64,000 nucleotides of DNA, from NCBI GenBank assembly GCA_030272585.1, contig BSYQ01000012.1, positions 3,224,001 through 3,288,000 on the forward strand. Direction: 5' to 3'. The notes beneath the pieces are model-generated. The model was not told the DNA's origin and ran no database searches. It worked only from the letters and a program-made list of their open reading frames with translations. This stretch comes from Bryopsis sp. KO-2023. Its lineage: Eukaryota; Chlorophyta; Ulvophyceae; Bryopsidales; Bryopsidaceae. Position 1 is the stretch's first letter. Each line of letters starts with the position of its first letter. The translations under genes were made by a program, and so were the position numbers. This document shows, in pieces, positions 18,885-28,722 of this stretch.

Positions 18885-20530
18885 GTGAACACGTTCGCAC
18901 ACGGGTACGGGTGGTGGAGGGCGGGCACGCGTACAGACGGGTGAACGGGGAGGAGAGTCTCCCTGAAGTTTTCAACGAGTTTAGTGAGGGAGTGGACACG
19001 TTTGGGAAGGGTATGGGTACGGGTGGTGGAGGGCGGGCACACGGGTGAACGGGGACGTGGGTGTCCTCGGCGATATCAACAAGTTTTCGCACGGAGGCAG
19101 TGGAGAGGTCTGGGGTACGGGTGGGGGAGGAGGGGGGCACGCGTACAGACGGGTGGACGGGGAGGAGAGTCTCCCTGGAGTTTCCAACGAGTTTAGTGAG
19201 GGAGTGGACACGTTTGGGACGGGTACGGGTACGGGTGGTGGAGGGCGGGCACGCGTACACACGGGTGAACGGGGACGTGGGTGTCCTCGGCGATATCAAC
19301 AAGTTTTCGCACGGAGGCAGTGGAGAGGTCTGGGGTACGGGTGGTGGAGGAGGGGGGCACGCGTACAGACGGGTGGACGGGGAGGAGAGTCTCCCTGGAC
19401 TTTCCAACGAGTTTAGTGAGGGAGTGGACACGTTTGGGAAGGGTGCGGGTACAGGTACGGGTGGTGGAGGGCGGGCACGCATACAGACGGGGGAACGGGG
19501 AGGAGAGTCTCCCTGGAGTTTCCAACGAGTTTAGTGAAAGAGTGGACACATTTGGGAAGGGTACGGGTACGGGTGGTGGAGGGCGGGCACACGGGTGAAC
19601 GGGGACGTGGGTGTCCTCGGCGATATCAACAAGTTTTCGCACGGAGGCAGTGGAGAGGTCTGGGGTACGGGTGGTGGAGGAGGGGGGCACGCGTACAGAC
19701 GGGTGGACGGGGAGGAGAGTCTCCCTGGACTTTCCAACGAGTTTAGTGAGGGAGTGGACACGTTTGGGAAGGGTGCGGGTACAGGTACGGGTGGTGGAGG
19801 GCGGGCACGCATACAGACGGGGGAACGGGGAGGAGAGTCTCCCTGGAGTTTCCAACGAGTTTAGTGAAAGAGTGGACACATTTGGGAAGGGTACGGGTAC
19901 GGGTGGTGGAGGGCGGGCACACGGGTGAACGGGGACGTGGGTGTCCTCGGCGATATCAACAAGTTTTCGCACGGAGGCAGTGGAGAGGTCTGGGGTACGG
20001 GTGGGGGAGGAGGGGGGCACGCGTACAGACAGGTGGACGGGGAGGAGAGTCTCCCTGGACTTTCCAACGAGTTTAGTGAGGGAGTGGACACGTTTGGGAA
20101 GGGTGCGGGTACGGGTACGGGTGGTGGAGGGCGGGCACGCATACAGACGGGGGAACGGGGAGGAGAGTCTCCCTGGAGTTTCCAACGAGTTTAGTGAAAG
20201 AGTGGACACATTTGGGAAGGGAACGGGTACGGGTGGTGGAGGGCGGGCACACGGGTGAACGGGGACGTGGGTGTCCTCGGCGATATCAACAAGTTTTCGC
20301 ACGGAGGCAGTGGAGAGGTCTGGGGTACGGGTGGGGGAGGAGGGGGGCACGCGTACAGACGGGTGGACGGGGAGGAGAGTCTCCCTGGAGTTTCCAACGA
20401 GTTTAGTGAGGGAGTGGACACGTTTGGGACGGGTACGGGTACGGGTGGTGGAGGGCGGGCACGCGTACACACGGGTGAACGGGGACGTGGGTGTCCTCGG
20501 CGATATCAACAAGTTTTCGCACGGGATGGG
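18885..20530. repeat. 330-bp higher-order tandem repeat, G-rich
   Basis: Composed of alternating blocks such as ggcgatatcaacaagttttc, ggagagtctccctgga and gtgagggagtggacacgttt, with runs of gggtac and ggtggtggaggg. Identical landmarks recur every 330 bp (for example 19531, 19861, 20191). Each 330-bp unit has two related halves, one with the gatatcaac block and one without. The minus strand stays open for 439 codons (19193-20512) only because 330 is divisible by three; no gene is supported. Confidence 0.9.
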
Positions 20531-21087
20531 ATAGGAACTAATTTAGGTCTAGAATGAGTCTATGTAATGAGGCAAATCTTTTCTGGCGAACAACGGGCGC
20601 CTTGGTTGCACCTAAACGGAGTGACGGACGGACGTATCCACGGGGATCGAAACTCCCATGTCTAGGACCTTGGCGTGCGACCGGCGTTGGTGCCAGTTTC
20701 CATGCCCGTCCGTCCGTCAGTCCGTTGAATGATGTCTTCTAGCGATAACGGGGGCTTGCTGAGGCGGCACCTAAACGGACTGACGGAACATCAGAACATC
20801 GAAACATCACAAACTCGCCAAGCATAGACGTGCGGACGGACGTGTGTACGGGAACTACAGACTTTGGGAGGATGTTCAGGTTCGTTGGTTAACGATGATG
20901 AGGCGTATGTAGGCATATATATAGATAGATGGAGATGATGGGACGAAACCAGAATAGTCAGTCGCCACACGGGTTGCACGTATCCAGAACACCCGACTGC
21001 TGCAACAAAACCAATCTGCGACGGGTATTGACCCCGCGGAGAGGCGTGCTTTCCGGCGGTTAACGGGCGCCTACGGCGCCCGTTAAC
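20531..21087. other. Leader of the Pol-bearing element, ending in a perfect hairpin
   Basis: No gag gene here. Bases 21061-21072 and 21076-21087 form a perfect 12-bp stem (ttaacgggcgcc / ggcgcccgttaa) with a 3-base loop, immediately before the open Pol frame. The stop TAA that bounds the Pol frame lies in the 3' arm of this hairpin. Confidence 0.5.
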
Positions 21088-24000
21088 CCCTCTTGGTGCC
21101 ATTCGGTCGCAGCAGGGACACCCGCTGGAGATACAGTGCGCAAGCAGCTTCGTGTGAAACTCAGGTTGGAAGGAGAACAGAGAGGAAGTAATCAACTCTT
21201 CGAAGCGTTGGTCGACAGTGGAAGTGGATGCTCCATCATGCCGTGGAAGGTTTGTCAAAGACACGGATGGGGAGTCGCTCCTCCGAAAGGAGTGTTAACG
21301 CTGACCGGGTTCAATGGAAGCAAGGAGAACGTGCGAGGGACGGTGACGCTCGACGTCAAAATAGGACCGTGGGAGGGAAAAGAAGTGTTTCTGGTTTCGG
21401 AAAACACATCCCAGATTATCCTGGGCGTCCCTCTACTCGCGCATCTTTCCCTTACTGTCGACTGCGCTCGCAACTGCCTCTGGGGCAAGAATGGAACATC
21501 CATCCCTTGTCACGCAGTCATGAAGGTAGGGGAGAAGTCGGGAGAGTCAGAACGGGGTGTTGTTCGAGTGCTGCAAGACCCTCACACGAAAAAGGGACGC
21601 AGGATTCGTTTAGTGGGGAAGGATGGGGAGTTTCGTTTACCCCTGGGCTCGTCGTTGGTTCTGGGACCCTACGCGATTAAAACGGTTGTTCTCCCTTTTC
21701 GAATTACTGGGCCTGGCCTGTTTTCGTTAATGGCCATAGGACAACCCCAAAACCTCCTTCACTCTGTGACGACGAACTCCGACGGAAGAGTTCGACTCAC
21801 GCTGTATAACGCCCAGCTGGAGGCAAGGATGCTTACTGCAAAACTGTGTTTGGTTAGCTTCAGGGTGGCTGAGGGAACGCCGGTGGTGATAGAGGAAGGA
21901 GGAGCAGAGGAGGGATGTGTCGAACAAGAGGAGGATGGTTTACTGCCCCATGGTTTGGATCTCAGAGAGAAGGAGGAAGTGGAACCTGAGGAGGAGGGGT
22001 GTTTTGGGATTGAAAAGAAGGGAGATGGAGGATGTCTAAAAGTTTCTTTCCCACCACAGGAGGTGGAATCTGAGGAGGGGGGATGTTCTGGAATAGAATC
22101 ACAGGGAGATGGAGGATGTAAAAAGGTTTCTTTTCCACCAACGAATGACTGTGAGTCACAAACAGGCCAGCTTGCATCTGCAGAACAGCAGTTGAGCCCA
22201 GAGGGGGAAAGTAGAGTACTATCGACTGCTGTCCAAAACAGGGATAGACCGACCATCAGTTCTGACTCTGGACAACAGCATCTCAGCTCAGGGGATGGGT
22301 GTGAGTTACAGAGTTTAACAACACATAACAGTGAGGCTGTAGCTACTGAGAATCCAACAAACAGTGCAACACTGAGGAAGAGCCAGAGCACAGCCTCTCT
22401 CACAGAACTGGATGTGCGTTCAGCTATGCACTATACACTCAGGGACAGGAGTGAGGGGAAGGACTCTGAGAATGAGGGGAGAACACAGACATCAAACACA
22501 GACTTTGAATGTCAGCCCAATAGCTCTGATGCTACCAGCCGGTTCATCAGATCAGATAGGGAAAGAGGAGGAAAGAATTTTGACTTACAGACCAGCAGTT
22601 CAGGGGCTGTACACCACTTACCCAAGCCAGATACTCAGGGAGGAGTACAGCAGTCGAAATTCCACACACAGGCGGGGAATGTGGCTACTGAGAGTCCTGC
22701 AAACAGTGCTACACTGGGGACAAGCCAGGGTACATTCTCCACCCCCCAGCAGGATCAATGGAGGGACTTACCAAGGGGGGGAGAGGGACATACATGTGGG
22801 GAACATCAAGGCACCCAGAGTGCCCTCACACCTCACAGCCTGACTGCACACAGCACTCTGCTGCAAGATAGCAAAGCTGTAGCTCCTGAGAGTCCAACAG
22901 ACAGGGAATCACTGGGACAGATCCAGAGTACAGTCCAGAGTTCACAAAGGGCAAAAGGGGACTGCTCACCCAGGGGGGGGAAAGTAGGGGCAGTGGAAAA
23001 ACAAAATGTAGGGGCAGTGGAGAAACAAAATGAGGGACAGACTGTAACTACTGAGAGTCCCACTAACAGTGACATACTGGGGAAAAACCAGAGTTCAGTC
23101 TCTCTCCTTCAAGAGGAAAAATTACTCTGCTCACCCAGGGGGGGGGTAGGGGAGACAGTGGAACAGGAGCACCTTGATCTCTGGAAGTACTGGGAAGCCC
23201 TCAGGGGAAAACCGCCAGGCAGAAGCTTCAGCGAACACACAACATCCCCTTACTCTCAACTGTCGACGATTTGGGAGGAGGTGGCTGACGACCTTCTTGA
23301 CAACACCACAGCAGTAGGGACAGGGGAAACACTTTGGACCGGACACACGGCTATGGTTCAAACCACTCAGGAACAACCTGCCTGCACGCCGGAAACGCAG
23401 TCAGAGACGGAGGATACAGGCTCAGTGGAATACTGGCGACGCGAATTTCCGAACGTGATTCGTGACGACCTTAGCAGAGACGCAAAGGCGACTGCTACTC
23501 CTCTTCGGGTTTGCCACAGGGAGGTGAAATGGCGCGTTCCCTTCCACAGGATTCCGCTGCACAACACGGGGATACGGTACTACGCCACTGACGTCGCGCC
23601 TAAGGAGATTCGGAAACTTCTTACCTCGTTGCAGGGACAGGGCGTCATCCGTCCTCTGGGCGTCGGCGAGCGGGCTCTGTTCTCCCCCGTACTTTTCCTA
23701 AGGAAGCCGAATGGAAAGGTCCGTAAGACGGTGGATTTCCGTTTGCTGAACTCGTACTCCGACGCCTGGAAGACGTCCCTGCTCCATGTCCGGGATGTGC
23801 TGAAGTCGATCCCACCTGAGTGGGACTACTTCACCGTCCTGGATCTGGAGCAGGGCTTCTTCCAGGTGGACGTTTGCGATTCGCTCCAGCCCCTCTTCGC
23901 GTTTGAAACCGGAGAGGGGGATTACACTTACCTCCGCCTTCCACAGGGATGGAACTGTTCGCCAGGGCTGTTCCACTCCCGCATCCGGAGCTCTATCCAC

Positions 24001-26040
24001 GGATACCCCGGTCGTAACTTCGTCGACGACCTCATAATCGGCGGAGAAGGCGTCGAAGGCCATGACAGGAACCTGCGACGTGTTCTGACCAGGCTCGACG
24101 AAATGGGATTACGGATAAACAGGGCAAAGGCGGTCGTCAGACAAAAGGAGGTTACCTACTTGGGGTACACGGTCACGAAGGGGAGCTACAGTCTTCGACG
24201 CTACGTCGACGACCAAGTGCGTCAGTTGCCAGAAATGCGCGACGTCAGGGACGTCCGTCAATTCGTCGGCATGCTTAATGTCTGCAGGGGAGTTTGCCCG
24301 AATTTCCATAACATCATTCAACCTCTGCTGGAGCTTCCCAAGGGATCGAATCCGAAACTCATGCAACAGTTGGTGGCAGAAGCATGGAAATCCATACTGA
24401 CTAATAATGTCAAGTTGGGTAATTCAGATTCTGGAGAGTATAATCTGTTTACAGACTGGTCATCCTCTGGGTGGGGGTATGTTCTGTTCAGAGGTACCCC
24501 CTCAGAGGGGTGTATCGTCAGCCTCAACAGTCGAAAGTGTGCGGATAAGGGAGGAGAAAAAGTCAGCTCTTATTTGGGGGAGCTTCAAGCTCTCATATGG
24601 GCATTGAAATCGGTTTCACAGGTGGTGGCTGGGGGTCAGCTAACCCTGCACACTGATTCGAACTCAGCAGTGCAAAGGATTACGAAGTTAGCACCGAAAG
24701 AAGTCGTGGAGGACATCCGAGTGGTGCGTCTCTTGGCTTGGTTGGCAGAGAACTACCCCTCCCCTGGAAGGTTGAGGGTTCAATTCCTGCCAGGGACATC
24801 TAACCCTTGGGCTGATCTCCTGTCTAGATGGTACAGTAGGCCAACACAGACACAAGGGCAGGTGTGTGCACTTGAACCACAAGAGATGCAAATCAGTAAA
24901 AACACAAGCATGGAATCAGGAGGATCCAACAGATCAACAGAACAGGTGCTGGAGCAGGCTGAGGCAGTGGACTCTAAAGAGAGTGATTCAGGAAGGTCTG
25001 GCATGTCAGGAAACACAGAGTTGGGACATGCATATACAGGAGGCTCAAGGGGAGAGGAGTTGGGCAAGATAGCGGAAGGGAAAGAGCTGAGCAGAGATCA
25101 GCTGGAACGGTTGCACAAGGAGGGACACTGGAGCCCACAAAAATTGCTATGGCTGTGTGCACAACATGGATGGAAGGCTAATAGAGGAGATCTGGAGGAA
25201 ATTCAGAGGTACTGCCAGACCTGCCAGAGGGTAGCCCCTAAGAAGGAAAAAGAACTTCTTAGGGGAGCTGGGCATCTAACCCACCCTGGTCAAACAGTGG
25301 GCATGGACATCATCGGTCCACTACCCTCTGGTAGGTCTGGCCACAATCATATAGTAGTGGTGGTGGACCACCTCTCTCGTGATTCGATGGTTTGGAAGAC
25401 AAAGGAGGTGAAGGGGAAACAGGTCAGAGAGTGTTTAGGTGAGTGGATAGCGACTCATGGATCTCCAGACAACCTATTATGTGATGGAGCTGCCTACTTC
25501 CATTCGAAGGACATGAGAGCATGGTACAAAGACAACCACATTCAGGTTTGGAGGACACCCCCTTATCACCACAGAGCGAATGGAGTGGTGGAAAGGAGGA
25601 ACAGAGCTCTGATTTCTAAAATCAGAGTACTGTTGTTGGATCATGGAGGGTATTGGGATGATTGGCTGCAGAAGGCCAACTGGATGGTCTGCAACATGGT
25701 GAATAGAACCACTGGATGGCCACCATGCAAAGTGTGGACACTATCAAGCAAGGAGTGGGATAGAATTCAACAGAGATTGAAGGAGAGCAGAGAAAAGGTG
25801 AATGCACAGAAAAAATTGTCTGACTGGAATCATTTTCTGGGAGAGGAGGTCCTTTTATATGATTCAGCAAGGGCTGAAAAAAAGGATCAGAAATTCAGTG
25901 CAAGTTGGAAGGGACCATATAAAATAGTGGAACTGATTTCCCCCAGTCGAGTCAGGATTGAGGAAATCAATGGCAAACTCAGGAGGGGTAGGAAACCTTT
26001 CCTAGAAGTGCACAAATCACAGATCAGGCACTTCTTCTGA
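21088..26040 (+). CDS. pol: Ty3/gypsy-type Pol polyprotein with long repetitive spacer
   Basis: Frame open from 21088 with no ATG near its start, so it would be made by readthrough or frameshifting from an upstream gag that is absent. Residue numbers from 21136. Protease LVDSGSG about residue 24; a spacer of some 500 residues (230-730) with repeats; reverse transcriptase about 800-1000 with VDFRLLNSY, DLEQGFFQV, LPQGWNCSP and FVDDL at 961; RNase H about 1100-1235 (FTDWSSSGWG, GELQAL, HTDSNS, NPWADLLSR); integrase zinc domain H-X3-H...CQTC, then D (GMDIIGPL), D (CDGAAYF), E (NGVVERRN); GPY/F-like C-terminus KGPYKIVEL. All catalytic residues are present. The order PR-RT-RH-INT marks Ty3/gypsy. 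I found no LTRs around it, so the element is incomplete or its ends are diverged. Confidence 0.85.
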   Translation, partial: PSWCHSVAAGTPAGDTVRKQLRVKLRLEGEQRGSNQLFEALVDSGSGCSIMPWKVCQRHGWGVAPPKGVLTLTGFNGSKENVRGTVTLDVKIGPWEGKEVFLVSENTSQIILGVPLLAHLSLTVDCARNCLWGKNGTSIPCHAVMKVGEKSGESERGVVRVLQDPHTKKGRRIRLVGKDGEFRLPLGSSLVLGPYAIKTVVLPFRITGPGLFSLMAIGQPQNLLHSVTTNSDGRVRLTLYNAQLEARMLTAKLCLVSFRVAEGTPVVIEEGGAEEGCVEQEEDGLLPHGLDLREKEEVEPEEEGCFGIEKKGDGGCLKVSFPPQEVESEEGGCSGIESQGDGGCKKVSFPPTNDCESQTGQLASAEQQLSPEGESRVLSTAVQNRDRPTISSDSGQQHLSSGDGCELQSLTTHNSEAVATENPTNSATLRKSQSTASLTELDVRSAMHYTLRDRSEGKDSENEGRTQTSNTDFECQPNSSDATSRFIRSDRERGGKNFDLQTSSSGAVHHLPKPDTQGGVQQSKFHTQAGNVATESPANSATLGTSQGTFSTPQQDQWRDLPRGGEGHTCGEHQGTQSALTPHSLTAHSTLLQDSKAVAPESPTDRESLGQIQSTVQSSQRAKGDCSPRGGKVGAVEKQNVGAVEKQNEGQTVTTESPTNSDILGKNQSSVSLLQEEKLLCSPRGGVGETVEQEHLDLWKYWEALRGKPPGRSFSEHTTSPYSQLSTIWEEVADDLLDNTTAVGTGETLWTGHTAMVQTTQEQPACTPETQSETEDTGSVEYWRREFPNVIRDDLSRDAKATATPLRVCHREVKWRVPFHRIPLHNTGIRYYATDVAPKEIRKLLTSLQGQGVIRPLGVGERALFSPVLFLRKPNGKVRKTVDFRLLNSYSDAWKTSLLHVRDVLKSIPPEWDYFTVLDLEQGFFQVDVCDSLQPLFAFETGEGDYTYLRLPQGWNCSPGLFHSRIRSSIHGYPGRNFVDDLIIGGEGVEGHDRNLRRVLTRLDEMGLRINRAKAVVRQKEVTYLGYTVTKGSYSLRRYVDDQVRQLPEMRDVRDVRQFVGMLNVCRGVCPNFHNIIQPLLELPKGSNPKLMQQLVAEAWKSILTNNVKLGNSDSGEYNLFTDWSSSGWGYVLFRGTPSEGCIVSLNSRKCADKGGEKVSSYLGELQALIWALKSVSQVVAGGQLTLHTDSNSAVQRITKLAPKEVVEDIRVVRLLAWLAENYPSPGRLRVQFLPGTSNPWADLLSRWYSRPTQTQGQVCALEPQEMQISKNTSMESGGSNRSTEQVLEQAEAVDSKESDSGRSGMSGNTELGHAYTGGSRGEELGKIAEGKELSRDQLERLHKEGHWSPQKLLWLCAQHGWKANRGDLEEIQRYCQTCQRVAPKKEKELLRGAGHLTHPGQTVGMDIIGPLPSGRSGHNHIVVVVDHLSRDSMVWKTKEVKGKQVRECLGEWIATHGSPDNLLCDGAAYFHSKDMRAWYKDNHIQVWRTPPYHHRANGVVERRNRALISKIRVLLLDHGGYWDDWLQKANWMVCNMVNRTTGWPPCKVWTLSSKEWDRIQQRLKESREKVNAQKKLSDWNHFLGEEVLLYDSARAEKKDQKFSASWKGPYKIVELISPSRVRIEEINGKLRRGRKPFLEVHKSQIRHFF

Positions 26041-28722
26041 GTAGAATGGTGGTGATGAGAGAATAGGTAGGACCAGAAGACATAGTAAACGGAGGAGAGA
26101 AGGTTTCTTTTACATCCGGTGAGGGATGTTTTTTCTGATGAAACACAGTGTAGGAGAAGGCTACACTGGTGTGGAAGTGAGGATATTAGTTTATTCTACC
26201 ACGAGTAGAACTTTTTCGGAGGTTTGAGGCAGTGAAGCGTGTTGGACCGGGTAGAACACAAGTACTGAAAGACAGACATAAGAGCGTCACATCAACAAAT
26301 CCACACAACGGACACTCATTTCTAATGAAAGTACTACCACACGATTTGACTCTGAGAGCGATGTCAAATCTGTTGAATCGACTGGTCAGTGCGGGTGAGA
26401 AGCCCATGGCAGTAGGGGTTTTACGTTAGAAGTACGAGGTATGAGTCAGTGGAGGAAGTGTGAGAGTTGAGTGAGTCGGGAAGGAAAGTCTGTGAACGGG
26501 AGTTCGGGGTTGTCTTTTTGTTGTAAGACTTTTTTTGCGGAAGGCTCGTTCTTCCGCAAAACTTTCAGTGAGAATCACTCCCAAGCCCATGAAAGTGTTG
26601 TCCAAAACCGTAAATATGGGTGGGCAGGACCAGAAAATATTTAGGTGGTGATAAAACGCTGTAACTTACACTTGCCAAAAATCTGTTCAAAAGACAAGGT
26701 CATCCAGTTCACCCTAAGTATTCCCTTTTGCTGCATCACTATTTCATCAAAACCTGAGAGATCTTTGACTCCCTGATTACTGCTCATCACTTATCACCGA
26801 AAACAGTCCAATTCATCCTGATGGGTTCTACAATAAAACTATATTTGTCCACCAATCTATTCGGATCTTGCATTTCATTTCAACATACTACTGAAGAGCA
26901 GCTTCGAAGGGCTTTTCTCTGTTTTGGAATGCCTTATCAAGCGAATGCTCGAAAATGATGAGTAATGATGATTGCATTGGAATCTTCATGTAGGAAGAGC
27001 CCACTGTGTTGAGGCTTGGTGGGAATAGCTGACCAAGATGTGGATGCATTCACGATAAATGTCGACCTGTACGAGAGTAGATGATTTGAGCGATGGAAGA
27101 GGGTGATTCAGATTCGGGCACAAGGGAAGACATGAACCGTCGTTTTGCTAGCAACTGGCGGAGTTATCCAGAGGGGTTTGTCAAAAGGAACGGTGTCTAT
27201 GTGAATAGTGGACTTGCGCCCCACTCCTTCTGGGAGTTGAGTCCGAGAGCAAAACCTGAATCACTCACTCCATCTCAGCGGCCTCACAACCAACCGCAGG
27301 GAGTCAAGTCGAGAACTATAGAACACACCCACAACACATAGCTGATCACCCAGGTCCAAGCCCGGCTGACGTTGAAAACAAGGCCAGTTCATCCCGAACT
27401 TCAACGACGCAACGATTACATGCCAATCAATCAATCAATCAATCAACGATTACATGCCAAAAGCCACCCTACTCCTGAGGTCACACATCACACGAATTAC
27501 GACAAAATTCATACGTGTTGACGCATCGTTTGCATTAGCAAGAACGCAGGAGCGAACCGCAAGGCAAGAGAGCCATCATTCACTCCAAACTACGCCAGAA
27601 AAGTACAACCCCAGGTGTGAAAGATGCAATCGCTCCAACTGTAATTCCAGAGGCAGAATGACCCACCCTTGTGAGGCTGCCAGAATTCATGAACCGACAT
27701 AAGCAGCACCAATGTACTGGAAGGTTTGATGGATGCCTGGCTGGGGAAGAAATCTTTTTGCGAGTGATTGCTTACGTAATTAATCGATTCGGAGCCGTGT
27801 CTCGCTCAGGTTGCCAGTGTGTCACACAACTCCGCCCCCCGACGAAACAAACCTTACCAGTTCAGCGCCTAACCGCCCTTTCTTGGACTCTGGAGGAGCG
27901 CAGCCCCGTTATTATTGTCGGAAAATCGCTCACCGAAGCACGGATCCGTCACAGTTTTAACGTGAGTATCTCGCCACTCGCGCGCGCGGCCGTTGCTGCT
28001 CTCGGTCGCTGTTCTTTTTCACGGCCCAATCAACGAGACTTCAGTTTTACTTCTAACTCGACGCCTTTCCTTCCCCGACGCCGTCGCATCCCTGCGTCGT
28101 GCTTCAGAAACCGAGGTTCCGTCAGGCCGGTTTCAAAAAAGTTTTTTTTTGCTTCTCAGCGGTTGGTGTCTTCCCCATAGACTCGTTTTCGAAATGCTGG
28201 ACTTTTTCGTCGCCAATCCTCATTTCTTTGTTTCACTTGAAGTCAAGCACCTCGAGCTGAGCTTCTTCCACCTTTCCCAGTTTTAATGAACCCACGGACG
28301 AGAGTCCGCGGGTGGAAACCACACATTTGGGGTTTTCTTTCGTCCGCGGACTCCTGTCACGTTTTTGAGATCCCTCCCTCGTTTCAATTCTTTTGACGAT
28401 GTCGCCAAGTAACCTCCCAGAAGTTCCTGCAGCGCTCTCACCTTTCGCGTTGGTGTGTGTTTTTTTGGGTGGACAGGTCGACGCCGACTCTTTTCTTCCC
28501 CGTCATCCGTTTTTTTCCCTTTTTTTTATTCCTGTTTCGTTCCGGGGTCGGTATTTGCCCCCGCACGAACGACCATAGTTCTGGTTTCACACCTGCCGAG
28601 TGGCCGACTCTACGTTTGAAATCTCACTTATCGGTCGTCACTCCTCCCGAAGAGTCTCGCTACCCCCTTTTCTTCTCAAACCGAAAGCTGCTGCTTTTTC
28701 GGTCCGTTTTAACCGCATTGCC
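26041..28722. other. Intergenic region between Pol and the GATA gene
   Basis: First part is probably the 3' untranslated end of the Pol-bearing element. A hairpin tgcggaag-gctcgtt-cttccgca lies at 26535-26557, and an (aatc)5 microsatellite at 27424-27443. One 82-codon ATG frame (27093-27341) has no recognisable features. From about 27800 the DNA is probably the 5' flank and leader of the GATA gene. An imperfect inverted pair at 28291-28352 (cacggacgagagtccgcggg / cgtccgcggactcctgtc) is also present. Confidence 0.4.

Noticed and set aside
19193..20512. 439-codon minus-strand frame over the 330-bp repeat
   Set aside because: Stays open only because 330 is divisible by three; no ATG-led start with context and composition is purely repeat-derived.
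20540..26700. LTRs flanking the Pol at 21.1-26.0 kb
   Set aside because: I compared both flanks by eye and found no direct repeat of LTR length.
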